Below, piece after piece: positions 10,050 through 18,962 of a stretch of DNA of 43,323 nt. Source of the DNA: Verrucomicrobiales bacterium (lineage in GTDB: Bacteria > Verrucomicrobiota > Verrucomicrobiia > Limisphaerales > Palsa-1400); the NCBI GenBank assembly GCA_003140095.1, contig PLIU01000443.1, forward strand, positions 1 to 43,323, written 5' to 3'. Within the stretch, counting starts at the first letter, position 1; each line of letters starts with the position of its first letter. The translations under genes were made by a program, and so were the position numbers. The notes below the pieces were generated by a model. It did no database searches and was not told the DNA's origin. It worked only from the letters and a program-made list of their open reading frames with translations.

Positions 10050-10098
10050 CTAATCCTACTCATAATCCTAACCACGTAAGACGTGGTTAATCTTAATC
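10050..10098. repeat. NTAATC hexamer array interrupted by a hairpin
   Basis: CTAATC CTACTC ATAATC CTAACC [ACGTAAGACGTGG] TTAATC TTAATC; perfect 9-bp inverted repeat TAACCACGT-AAG-ACGTGGTTA at 10069-10089. Confidence 0.7.
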
Positions 10099-10195
10099 CC
10101 CTTTCTTCTGCCGGAAAGAAGAAAATCTGGTCCAAGGGTTCGACCAACGACCCCTCGCTTAGGATTGGTTTTTTTGTGCTTAAACCTCCATTTCC

Positions 10196-10225
10196 GGTTT
10201 GACTAGGTTTGACTGGGTTTGACTG
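10196..10225. repeat. Decamer array GGTTTGACTR x3
   Basis: GGTTTGACTA GGTTTGACTG GGTTTGACTG read directly. Confidence 0.85.
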
Positions 10226-10325
10226 CGCGGCTGTAACACCGCCTGATTTGCCTCTTCTTCCTTCCTCGTTCTGCCTTTGGTTTCGCCACCTGCACGCTCA
10301 TATTCGGCCTCCGCTCCATTCCGCA

Positions 10326-10395
10326 GGTTTGATTTGGTTTGATTTGGTTTGATTTGGTTTGATTCACCTTGATGAGCCTTGATCCAGCTTGATTG
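10326..10395. repeat. Decamer array, 7 phased units with TTGAT core
   Basis: GGTTTGATTT x3, GGTTTGATTC, ACCTTGATGA, GCCTTGATCC, AGCTTGATTG: TTGAT is at the same phase every 10 bp. Confidence 0.85.
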
Positions 10396-10576
10396 TCGCC
10401 TGGTAACGGCACAGCCGCGAAAGCGCGTCTAGGTCGGACAACCACAAGAACTTCTGCGCTTTCTGCTTGCCCCGCCATAGCCTGGCGACGGCCGGCGCCA
10501 TTTCGCGGCTGTTTCACTGCTGCCCACCCCGTCCTCCCGCAGGTTCTCATTTTATTTCATGCTGTGTCATTTTGTC

Positions 10577-10738
10577 TCAGTCTCGTTTTTGGTTGTCGCC
10601 GCCAGCACCGCCTACGCTCCGGGCAGGCCCCTTGAGCCATTGCACCAATTCCTTTCCCTGCGGTCCCTTGGCCAGGTGGACATTTAAGTCCTCGCGCATC
10701 TTGCGCGGCAACCGGGCTCTTTTTCTCAGCCAGGTCAT
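10577..10738 (-). CDS. Small basic protein, family shared with the ORF at 43292
   Basis: MTWLRKRARLPRKMREDLNVHLAKGPQGKELVQWLKGPARSVGGAGGDNQKRD, preceded by AGGAGG 5 nt before the ATG. 40-nt leader and first codons align without gaps to 43252-43323. Confidence 0.65.
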   Translation of the reverse strand: MTWLRKRARLPRKMREDLNVHLAKGPQGKELVQWLKGPARSVGGAGGDNQKRD

Positions 10739-10962
10739 CGGAACCTCCTGATAATATGTCTCATGGCCACAACGTATCACAAATGCGGAGGCGTGGCTAG
10801 GGGCGCGGCGGCACCGATTGGCGAAGCGCGCCTGCCGCGTCGTCATCACCCCGCGACAATCGCCATCCTTGTGGTTCCTTTGATGACATTCCCTAATCGA
10901 GAGAGGGCTGTTCGGGGAATGGAACAGCATTCAGCATGAGCTTTCCTTGCATTTTTTTGCGA

Positions 10963-11002
10963 GATTATCCCTTGTGCCGTCAAGGGATAATCCCGTTTTT
11001 TT
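10963..11002 (+). terminator. Hairpin plus T-run (rho-independent terminator-like)
   Basis: GATTATCCCTTG-TGCCGT-CAAGGGATAATC perfect 12-bp stem, then CCGTTTTTTT. Confidence 0.55.
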
Positions 11003-11145
11003 GGCTATGGTGCGTCCCGCGTAAGGATGGTCGTGGATTAACAAAAAGCACCCGCCCAAAGGATGATTAACCTCGATTGGAGGCATCGCAATGGGCTGAC
11101 AGGCCAGTTATGGCCGAGGTTTTTTGATGAAACTAGCGCAAAATA

Positions 11146-11179
11146 TTGACAATGTCCGGTTTAGTGTGTATATACACAC
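11146..11179 (+). promoter_or_regulatory. Promoter with embedded palindromic operator upstream of marR-like gene
   Basis: TTGACA (11146-11151), 17-bp spacer, TATATA (11169-11174) inside the 16-bp palindrome GTGTGTATATACACAC (11164-11179). Confidence 0.7.
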
Positions 11180-11180
11180 C

Positions 11181-11621
11181 ATGAAGATGCAATTGGATAT
11201 GACGTCGGTGGAAAACTGCACGTGTTTTAATGTGCGCCGCATATCACGGGCCATCACGCAGTTCTTTGACGCGGAGGTGCGCCGACACGGCCTTCGCCCC
11301 ACGCAAACGCCTATCCTGGGGGCATTGCAGGCCAAAAACGGATGGGCCATGGCCGAATTGAGTCAGTGGCTCGGCATGGAGCGCACGACGCTGTTGCGCA
11401 ATCTTCGCCCTTTGCAGCGGGACGGCTTGGTGGGGGCAAAAGGCGGCGGACGGGGCGGTCGCGTGGAACTTGAGATTACCCAAAAGGGGCGCGCGGCTTT
11501 GGCCAAATTGCTTCCGGCGTGGCGCTCCGCCCAGGACAAAGTGGTCGCGATCCTGGGCCAGAAACGATGGTCATCCATTATCAGGGATTTGGAAGACGTC
11601 GCGACGAAATTGAAAGAGTAA
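11181..11621 (+). CDS. MarR family transcriptional regulator
   Basis: ...CTCFNVRRISRAITQFFDAEVRRHGLRPTQTPILGALQAKNGWAMAELSQWLGMERTTLLRNLRPLQRDGLVGAKGGGRGGRVELEITQKG: MarR wHTH. The start could be 11181, 11187 or 11199, because the ORF start at 11124 lies upstream of the promoter. Confidence 0.85.
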   Translation: MKMQLDMTSVENCTCFNVRRISRAITQFFDAEVRRHGLRPTQTPILGALQAKNGWAMAELSQWLGMERTTLLRNLRPLQRDGLVGAKGGGRGGRVELEITQKGRAALAKLLPAWRSAQDKVVAILGQKRWSSIIRDLEDVATKLKE

Positions 11622-11660
11622 TTCCTGCAAGAATGAAAAGAACCTTTTGGCAGCCGAAAA

Positions 11661-11672
11661 GTGTATATACAC
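11661..11672. promoter_or_regulatory. Second copy of the MarR-type palindrome
   Basis: GTGTATATACAC matches the core of 11164-11179; lies between marR and the next gene. Confidence 0.55.
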
Positions 11673-11762
11673 ACATCTGATTAAAACTTTGACGGTGTGA
11701 CCGTGGAAACGGGAGCAGACCGTACATAAAAAGCAACAATCCAAGAATGAAAGAAAAAGCAT

Positions 11763-12524
11763 ATGAACACGAAAGATGAAAGCAACGCAAGCGTCAAAAG
11801 CGTCAAAGAAAACAGCATCCATGAAAACGTGGCTTCGGAACTTAATGACCACCATTCGAGCGTGAGGCCGGTCGTGACCGTGGCATTGGCACTCTGGCTT
11901 GGGCTCGTTTTTCTCCTTGGCGCCCAAGGCCGATTCGTCCGGCCCACGAATTCACCGCCAATGCCGATTTTCTTCGGCTTCGCCATTCCATTGGTGGTGT
12001 TTTTCGCGGCCTATTTCCGATGGAGCGCATTCCGGGCTTTCGTCCTCGGCGCCGACCTCCGGCTCGCGGCAGCGGTTCAGGCGCGGCGGTTTGCCGGCTT
12101 GGGCTTCCTCTCGCTCTATGCACATGGTGTTCTGCCTGGACTGTTCGCTTTCCCGGCTGGACTCGGCGACATCGCGATTGCCGTCAGCGCCCCTTGGATT
12201 GTGCTCGGACTTATTCGCCACCCGTCGTTCGCGACGAGTCGTCGGTATGTGATTTGGAATATCATGGGCATCATTGACCTCGTTGTCGCCGTGTCCATGG
12301 GGACAATATGTTCGGGCTTTCTCCACAGACTCACTGGGAACGTCACAACGAGCCCGATGTCACAATTACCCCTGGTGCTCATCCCGGCCTACTTCGTCCC
12401 CCTCTTTATTATGCTGCACTTCACCGCTCTTTCCCAGGCCCGACGATTAGCCGTCTCCGGGAAATCCGCGCCCTGCCGCCCCTCCCGGCGACCCACGGAC
12501 ACTGTGCTCCAACCGGTTCGGTAA
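11763..12524 (+). CDS. Polytopic membrane protein of unknown function
   Basis: About 6-7 hydrophobic segments (VTVALALWLGLVFLLGAQG..., FGFAIPLVVFFAAYFRW..., LPLVLIPAYFVPLFIMLHFTAL). Confidence 0.65.
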   Translation: MNTKDESNASVKSVKENSIHENVASELNDHHSSVRPVVTVALALWLGLVFLLGAQGRFVRPTNSPPMPIFFGFAIPLVVFFAAYFRWSAFRAFVLGADLRLAAAVQARRFAGLGFLSLYAHGVLPGLFAFPAGLGDIAIAVSAPWIVLGLIRHPSFATSRRYVIWNIMGIIDLVVAVSMGTICSGFLHRLTGNVTTSPMSQLPLVLIPAYFVPLFIMLHFTALSQARRLAVSGKSAPCRPSRRPTDTVLQPVR

Positions 12525-12787
12525 TGCCATTTAGGGATAAATCAGCATACTAAGTTGTGCTGTGTGGACGGCGAAAGGGTAGTTTATAGTATGAAGACCA
12601 ACGAATTGCTATGGCTCGTGCGACACTGGGCGGCCTCTTTTTCTTGCTCTCCGGGAAGCGGGGCGTTATCCTCAGCCCGAATCTGCTGGTTCTACTTCGC
12701 TGCTTACGGATTTCACGAAAAAGGCCTGTTACCTTTGGCGCGGCTTCCTTCTGTAAGAGGTGAAAGAGAGCAAAGAAAGACTGAAAT

Positions 12788-14641
12788 ATGGATACACATC
12801 GAATTTGTAATCAATGCCGGCAGCCTTTGCCCGAGAACGCCGCGGAAGAGCTTTGCCCCGCTTGCCTGGCCAAAGTTGCGCTGGCCAGCGAACCCACGGT
12901 CCCGGGCGCCACCATCAACGTCAACCCGCTGGCCGAGGCCGCGCCAACAACCCGTGTTCCGCCTGACCCGGCTCAACTGGCGGCACAATTTCCGCAATTG
13001 GAAATTATTGAATTACTCGGCATGGGCGGCATGGCCATGGTCTATAAAGCCCGCCAACCTCGAGTGGACCGGCTGGTGGCGCTGAAAATCCTGCCGGTTG
13101 CATCGAGGCATGGCCCTTCCTTCGCGGAACGATTCCAACGGGAAGCCAAAGCCCTCGCCAAGCTCAATCATCCCGGCATTGTCGCCTTCTACGATTTCGG
13201 CCAGACCAGCGAGTATTACTACTTCGTTATGGAATATGTGGATGGGATGAACCTGCGCCATCTGCTCCAAACCCAAACCCTTGGGCCGCGCCAAGCCCTG
13301 GAATTGGTCGTCCAGATTTGCACCGCCCTCCAATACGCGCACGACGAAGGAGTCGTCCATCGCGACATCAAGCCGGAGAACATCCTCCTCAACAAGAAAG
13401 GCCACGTGAAGATCGCCGATTTCGGCCTGGCCAAATTGCTGGGCAACGCGCAGGACCCGGCGTTGACCATGTCCCAGGCGGCGATGGGCACGATGAACTA
13501 TATGGCGCCCGAACAGCGCCAAAACGCCCAAGGCGTGGACCATCGGGCGGATATTTATTCCCTGGGCGTGGTGTTCTACGAGATGCTTACCGGCGAAGTG
13601 CCGATGGGCCGCTTCGAACCGCCCTCGAAAAGGGTGCAAGTCGATGTGCGATTGGACGAAGTTGTCCTGCGCGCTTTGGAACGCGAACCGGCGCGTCGCT
13701 ATCAGCAAGTCAGCGAAGTCAAAAGCAACGTGGAAACCATCACCACAACAACGACGCCGGCTGCGGCAACTCCGCCCGCGCCCAAAGCTCCGACGCCTGC
13801 CCCTCCGCCCACGGCGCCTCGCGCGGAGAGACCCGCGCCGCCATCCAAACGGAATCCAGCTCTGGCCGCCGGAAGCGTGGTGGTGGTGTTGATCATTGCG
13901 TTGCTCGTGTGGCGCTATGAACAGGCACAAGCCGACCGGAGACACGGACTTTACAGCAAAGACATGGATGATGCGAGAAGCGCGTTGGCGGCAAGTGCAT
14001 CTGACCCCACCAACATTATCGCAGCGGTGCGGATGGTGCAGGATGCCTTGCGCTGGCTGCCCTCCGACTCAAATGCAGCCCAACTCAAGACGGAAGTGGA
14101 ACTCAAGCGGGACAGCCTCTTCGGCAAATCATTCAGCGAAGCCACGAACGATCTGGCCTCAGGTAATTACGTGGCGTCGGTGGCGCAATTGCAAATCGCA
14201 ACCACGCTCAAACCTGATAATGCGGACGCCAGGCTCTTGCGCGACAAGGCTCGAGCGAACCTGGCAGCGATCAACAAGATCCTCCAGAGCGAGGCCGCTT
14301 ACCAAGTGGCCATGATGCATGGGCAAGCGTTGCTTGCGCGAGGTGATTACACAGGCACGTTGGCGCAGGCCGTAAAGGCGCTCTTACTCAAAGCTGGTGA
14401 CGCGGCCGCACAAAAATTGCGTGAGGACGCTCAAAAAAAACTGAGAGCGATCAATATAGTCAGCCAGATAGAAGCCGATTACCAAGCGGCCATGAAAAAT
14501 GGACTCGCGGCGCTGGCACGCGGCGACTATGCGGAAGCATCGGCTCGGGCCGATCAGGCGCTGTTACTCAAACCAAATGACGCGGCCGCGCAACATTTGC
14601 GCGACGACGCTCGAACGAAACAGAACGCGGCCAAACCCTAA
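12788..14641 (+). CDS. Serine/threonine protein kinase with N-terminal Cys motif, TM segment and C-terminal helical repeats
   Basis: CNQCRQPLPENAAEELCPACL; kinase motifs LGMGGMAMVYKARQ, HRDIKPENILLN, DFGLAK, APEQ; TM VVVVLIIALLVWRY; three units of about 60 aa at the C-terminus. Confidence 0.95.
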   Translation: MDTHRICNQCRQPLPENAAEELCPACLAKVALASEPTVPGATINVNPLAEAAPTTRVPPDPAQLAAQFPQLEIIELLGMGGMAMVYKARQPRVDRLVALKILPVASRHGPSFAERFQREAKALAKLNHPGIVAFYDFGQTSEYYYFVMEYVDGMNLRHLLQTQTLGPRQALELVVQICTALQYAHDEGVVHRDIKPENILLNKKGHVKIADFGLAKLLGNAQDPALTMSQAAMGTMNYMAPEQRQNAQGVDHRADIYSLGVVFYEMLTGEVPMGRFEPPSKRVQVDVRLDEVVLRALEREPARRYQQVSEVKSNVETITTTTTPAAATPPAPKAPTPAPPPTAPRAERPAPPSKRNPALAAGSVVVVLIIALLVWRYEQAQADRRHGLYSKDMDDARSALAASASDPTNIIAAVRMVQDALRWLPSDSNAAQLKTEVELKRDSLFGKSFSEATNDLASGNYVASVAQLQIATTLKPDNADARLLRDKARANLAAINKILQSEAAYQVAMMHGQALLARGDYTGTLAQAVKALLLKAGDAAAQKLREDAQKKLRAINIVSQIEADYQAAMKNGLAALARGDYAEASARADQALLLKPNDAAAQHLRDDARTKQNAAKP

Positions 14642-14672
14642 AGAGAAAGAAAGGATGCGGCTAAGTCTTTGC

Positions 14673-14906
14673 TTACCGCCACTCCTTCTCCATGGAGATG
14701 AGTCTCAGGTCCAGCCACGCTTTGAGATCGCGCGCCGCAGTGGCGGTAAAAATCTTGGAGGCCTGGATGCTGTTGTGACTGTCCCCGTCGCTGGTCTGAC
14801 AATTAAAATATACCTTACACGTCAATCCCTGCGGCGTGGTTTCAAAATCGGCGTGGGTGATGTTTTCCAGGTTCAGGTAGCAATCGCCGATTTTAACGAG
14901 TTTCAT
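14673..14906 (-). CDS. Hypothetical protein, 77 aa
   Basis: MKLVKIGDCYLNLENITHADFETTPQGLTCKVYFNCQTSDGDSHNS...; tight spacing to purE. Confidence 0.6.
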   Translation of the reverse strand: MKLVKIGDCYLNLENITHADFETTPQGLTCKVYFNCQTSDGDSHNSIQASKIFTATAARDLKAWLDLRLISMEKEWR

Positions 14907-14915
14907 GGGCGGGGT

Positions 14916-15416
14916 TCAGGGGATGTTGCGCTGCGCCAGGCCGCGCTCGGTTTGCTTGTGGCGGAATTGCTCGTAGGCCCGGCGAATGTGCGCATGTTTG
15001 TTGCCCAGGATCGCGGCGGCCAGCAGGGCGGCGTTGACCGCGCCCGGCTCGCCGATGGCCAGGGTTCCCACCGGCACGCCTTTGGGCATCTGCACCATGG
15101 ATAACAACGAGTCCATACCGTGCAAAGCTTTGGATTCCATCGGCACCCCCAGCACGGGCAGGCAGGTCTTGGCGGCGGTCACCCCGGCCAAGTGCGCCGC
15201 GCCGCCCGCGGCCGCGATGATGACTTCCAAGCCGCGCGCCGCGGCGGAAGAAGCCCACTCGAATAATAGGTCCGGGGTGCGGTGAGCGGAAATGACCTGG
15301 ACTTCATGCGGGATTTGCAACTCGGCCAGTTGCCGCGCCGCATGCTGCATCGTAGCCCAATCGGACTGGCTGCCCATGATGACACCGACCAACGGTTGAA
15401 TCTGTGTTTCCGCCAT
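14916..15416 (-). CDS. purE: 5-(carboxyamino)imidazole ribonucleotide mutase
   Basis: [14 protein letters not shown]...VISAHRTPD...[28 protein letters not shown]...[12 protein letters not shown]. Confidence 0.96.
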   Translation of the reverse strand: MAETQIQPLVGVIMGSQSDWATMQHAARQLAELQIPHEVQVISAHRTPDLLFEWASSAAARGLEVIIAAAGGAAHLAGVTAAKTCLPVLGVPMESKALHGMDSLLSMVQMPKGVPVGTLAIGEPGAVNAALLAAAILGNKHAHIRRAYEQFRHKQTERGLAQRNIP

Positions 15417-15467
15417 GAGGGTGAGATTAGAGACGAATTTCGAAAATTCAATTTCGAAATTTCACTC

Positions 15468-17585
15468 TCATTCCGCCGCCTGTTTCAGGGCCTTCAGGAC
15501 GATGGACGGCGTTAAAAGCGGGGGCAACACAATCGGCGGTTTGGCGGCATCCTTGGGATAGACCAGGACCAAAGGCACGCCCGACCTTTCATAGTGGCGC
15601 AATACCTGTCCGATGGCCGGGTCTTCACGAGTGTAATCGCCCAGAAAGGCCACGGCGCCGATTTGCCGAAGCTCTTCCCGCGTGGAATTGATCTCCAGGC
15701 TGGTGGCTTTATTTATTTGACAGGTCAGGCAACTCTTGGCCGTGTAATCGACCAGAGCCGGATGGCCCGCTTGTTGCGCCTCTTGCACGGCTTGCGCACT
15801 CCACGGCTGCCAGAGAATCTTCGAGGAGTGGCCGCGCAGAACGCAGGTATAATCCAAAACCAGCAGCACCAGGCACAGCGCCGCCGCCAGGCCCTTGCGG
15901 CGAAGGGCGCGTTGCACAAATTCGCCCCACATCCACGCCGCCAGCGCCAGCACCACCAGAAAAAGCCCCAGCCACAGCACCGAGCTTTCGTCATTGGCCG
16001 AGAGCCACATCAGCCAGAAGGCGGTGGCCAGCATCGGAAAGCCCATGGCGATTTTGAACCTCTCCATCCACGCCCCCGGTTTGGGCAGCCATCCCATCCA
16101 GCGCGGCTGCGCGCACAACAGGACAAAAGGAAAAGCGAACCCGATGCCCGCCGTCAAAAAAAACAGCAGAATGACCATGGCCGATTGCGCCAGCGCAAAC
16201 GCCAGCGCCACGCCCAGGAATGGCGCCGTGCAGGGCGTGGCCAGGACCGTCGCCAGCACGCCATTGAAAAACGCGCCGGAAAACCCCTGGCGCGATGCCA
16301 GATCACTGGCTGCCCCGGTGGCGCGTGAACTCAAGGTAATCTCGAACACCCCAAAGAGATTCAACGCAATTAGCGTCACCAGCACCGTCAGCGCCACTTG
16401 CACCTTGGGGTGGCGAAAGAGGTCGCCCCAGTTGGCCAGGCCTCCGGCCGCTTGAACGCCGATAGCCAGCGCGGCCAGGAGCAAAAACGAAACCAGGACT
16501 CCCAAGCCATAGACCAGCCCCAAATTCCGCACCCGCCCAGCCTTCTCCCCCGATTGTTTGACAAAGCTCAGAATCTTCAGCGCAATGATGGGCAAAACAC
16601 ACGGCATGACGTTCAATATCAGCCCGCCCAAAAAGGCGAAACAAAGCATCGTCACCAGGGCGCCGCCGGAGATCGGGGCCGCGTCGGTTCGTGGCCCCGC
16701 CGGTGGCGGCTGGATGGCCAGCGCGCCCTCCACCGCCTGCGCCTGCGGCGAATTTGCGCCGCCCACCAGGATGCCCGCCAGGTGGTCCGGCCAGCCGTTG
16801 GTTTCGTTCTTGGTGACCATTTTGCGCAACCGGATCGCCCCGCCGCCGCCTGGCAGCGTCTCCGTCGTTCCGTCCACGGAAAATTGGGGGCTGCCGTACG
16901 GATAGAAATCGGCCGGCGTCGCGCTGCTTTTCCACTCGATAATGACCGGGCGCGAATTGCTCGCGGTCTGGCTGCTTTGCCAATACGCCGTGGCCGTGTC
17001 TGCCTGGGCGGGTGGCGGAATCCTTTTGCGCCATTGCTCGATCAACGCCGCATCCGCCGACGGTTTGGTTTCCGCCCCGATGTTCAGCGTCGCTGCGTCC
17101 GTCCCCTCAGCCAGGACGCATCCCCCCTCCATTGAGCATTCCATCCAATGCGCCGCGGCTTTGAGCGTAAGCGGCCCGGCGCGCAAGCCGTCCGGCAGCT
17201 TGATTGGTGTCAATAATACAACTTGACGGGTGTAAATGTAAGTGATCAGCGCGATGTCCCCGGCCTTGTCCACCTCCTTCTCGGGAAGGGGCCAATCGAT
17301 CGGCCCGGCGGAAACGCCGTCCGGAAGGGTCCAGTCGATTTTGACCGGGATGCCCGCGTCGCCGCCGTAGCGCCAATAAACATGCCAGGCGGGAGGCACG
17401 TCCATTACCATGCCCGCCCATACGGTATCGCCCGCCCGCGCCGTCTCGGCCGAAAGAACCAAGTGGATGCGAGTTTTAGGCGCCCCCAAGGCGGGCCAAG
17501 CCAGGCCGACCGCGAACAGCAGGGCGATCCGCCACCAACGCTTTGCCACAGAGGCAGTCAGCATAAAAACATTCGTCTGACGCAC
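15468..17585 (-). CDS. DsbD-like thiol:disulfide interchange protein
   Basis: N-terminal periplasmic domain, TM core GGLILNVMPCVLPIIALKILSFV...TPCTAPFLGVALAFAL, C-terminal thioredoxin-like KSCLTCQINK. Confidence 0.92.
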   Translation of the reverse strand: MRQTNVFMLTASVAKRWWRIALLFAVGLAWPALGAPKTRIHLVLSAETARAGDTVWAGMVMDVPPAWHVYWRYGGDAGIPVKIDWTLPDGVSAGPIDWPLPEKEVDKAGDIALITYIYTRQVVLLTPIKLPDGLRAGPLTLKAAAHWMECSMEGGCVLAEGTDAATLNIGAETKPSADAALIEQWRKRIPPPAQADTATAYWQSSQTASNSRPVIIEWKSSATPADFYPYGSPQFSVDGTTETLPGGGGAIRLRKMVTKNETNGWPDHLAGILVGGANSPQAQAVEGALAIQPPPAGPRTDAAPISGGALVTMLCFAFLGGLILNVMPCVLPIIALKILSFVKQSGEKAGRVRNLGLVYGLGVLVSFLLLAALAIGVQAAGGLANWGDLFRHPKVQVALTVLVTLIALNLFGVFEITLSSRATGAASDLASRQGFSGAFFNGVLATVLATPCTAPFLGVALAFALAQSAMVILLFFLTAGIGFAFPFVLLCAQPRWMGWLPKPGAWMERFKIAMGFPMLATAFWLMWLSANDESSVLWLGLFLVVLALAAWMWGEFVQRALRRKGLAAALCLVLLVLDYTCVLRGHSSKILWQPWSAQAVQEAQQAGHPALVDYTAKSCLTCQINKATSLEINSTREELRQIGAVAFLGDYTREDPAIGQVLRHYERSGVPLVLVYPKDAAKPPIVLPPLLTPSIVLKALKQAAE

Positions 17586-17627
17586 ACCGACAATATGCCC
17601 CCTCCCGCGAAATCCGCAAACCGCCGG

Positions 17628-18005
17628 TTATTTGGCCGCTACGGGCGCCACGCGGCCTTCCTTCTCCTTAACCAGAGTCGCTCCCTTGCCGATGCGCTGG
17701 CGCAGATAAGTCAGCTTGGCCCGGCGCACCGAGCCTCTGCGTTCGATTTCCACCTTGTCAATGCGAGGGGAATGGACGGGGAAAATGCGCTCCACGCCTT
17801 CGCCGTAACTGATGCGCCGGACGGTAAAGGTGGAATTAAGCCCGTGTCCACGCCGGCCAATGACCACGCCGGCAAAAATCTGAATGCGCTCCTTGTCGCC
17901 TTCGATCACCTTGGTGTGGACACGCACAGTGTCGCCGACGCCGAACTCGGTGGCGCCCTTGCGATACTGCTCTGATTCAATTTTGTCTAACAATGCCTGG
18001 TTCAT
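17628..18005 (-). CDS. rplS: 50S ribosomal protein L19
   Basis: [55 protein letters not shown]... Confidence 0.97.
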   Translation of the reverse strand: MNQALLDKIESEQYRKGATEFGVGDTVRVHTKVIEGDKERIQIFAGVVIGRRGHGLNSTFTVRRISYGEGVERIFPVHSPRIDKVEIERRGSVRRAKLTYLRQRIGKGATLVKEKEGRVAPVAAK

Positions 18006-18015
18006 AAATTCTCTT

Positions 18016-18696
18016 TCATTGCGTCTTCTTCTTCCACAGATCGGGCCGGCGCGATTGCGTCCGCAGGGCCGCTTGTTGGCGGCGCCATTTCTCGATCTCC
18101 GCATGGTTGCCCGAGAGCAGCACCGGGGGGACTTTCAGTCCCCGGAATTCAGCCGGCCGCGTGTAATGCGGATACTCCAGCAACCCCTGGCTGAACGATT
18201 CGTCCAGCGCGCTTTGGTCGTCCCCCAGCGCTCCCGGCAACAGCCGCGTCAGGGCATCGATGATCACCATCGCCGCCAGCGAGCCGTTGGTCAGCACGAA
18301 ATCGCCGATGGACAGTTCATCATCGGCCAACTCCGTACGTACCCGTTCGTCCACTCCTTCGTAAGCGCCGCCAATGAGCAGCAGCCTCGGCTCGGTGGCC
18401 AACTGCCGGGCCGCCTCTTGGTCGAACAACCGGCCGGCCGGCGTGAGCAAAATCACTTTCGTGCTGGCGTCGGCCAGGGCCTCAACGGCCTCGAAAATCG
18501 GTTCCGGCTTCAAGACCATGCCTGGCCCGCCCCCGAAGGGCCGGTCATCGACCGTTTTGTAATGGTCGTGCGTGTAATCGCGCAGGTTATGCACCCGCAG
18601 ATCCAACAAGCCGCCTTTGCGGGCGCGCTGGATAATACTCACATCAATCGGTCCCGTGAACATCTCCGGGAACAGGGTGAGCACATCAATTCTCAC
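18016..18696 (-). CDS. trmD: tRNA (guanine37-N1)-methyltransferase
   Basis: (GTG)[65 protein letters not shown]. Confidence 0.95.
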   Translation of the reverse strand: MRIDVLTLFPEMFTGPIDVSIIQRARKGGLLDLRVHNLRDYTHDHYKTVDDRPFGGGPGMVLKPEPIFEAVEALADASTKVILLTPAGRLFDQEAARQLATEPRLLLIGGAYEGVDERVRTELADDELSIGDFVLTNGSLAAMVIIDALTRLLPGALGDDQSALDESFSQGLLEYPHYTRPAEFRGLKVPPVLLSGNHAEIEKWRRQQAALRTQSRRPDLWKKKTQ

Positions 18697-18943
18697 GCGG
18701 TTGGTCCGGCGCATCCTCCACAATTTCCAGCGTGCAGCGGAGCGCCTTCCTGGCGCTGCCAGCCAGCAGCAGGGAACGCAGGGCATTGATGGTCATCCCC
18801 TGCCGTCCTATGATTTTGCCCACGTCCTCCGGGTGCATCCGCAGTTCATAAATCGTCAGCGCGTCCTTGACCACCGGCGTGACCGTCACGGCTTCCGGAT
18901 GGTTGACCAACCCCTTGACCACATACTCCAAGAAGGCTTGCAT
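18686..18943 (-). CDS. khpA: KH-domain RNA-binding protein (KhpA/YlqC-type)
   Basis: [19 protein letters not shown]...[27 protein letters not shown]: GxxG KH motif between rpsP and trmD. Confidence 0.9.
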   Translation of the reverse strand: MQAFLEYVVKGLVNHPEAVTVTPVVKDALTIYELRMHPEDVGKIIGRQGMTINALRSLLLAGSARKALRCTLEIVEDAPDQPREN

Positions 18944-18962
18944 ACGCCGAAACAACAATACC

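Noticed and set aside
10203-10550. 115-aa minus ORF reading NQTKSNQIKPNQT through the decamer arrays
   Set aside because: Translation mostly reflects the repeats; 10-bp units shift frame each repeat, so protein-level selection is unlikely.
10050-10580. CRISPR-like repeat cluster
   Set aside because: Units are 6 or 10 bp with no unique spacers of constant length and no cas genes.
12555-13085. 176-aa plus ORF before the kinase
   Set aside because: Overlaps the kinase N-terminus in another frame; no convincing RBS or domain.
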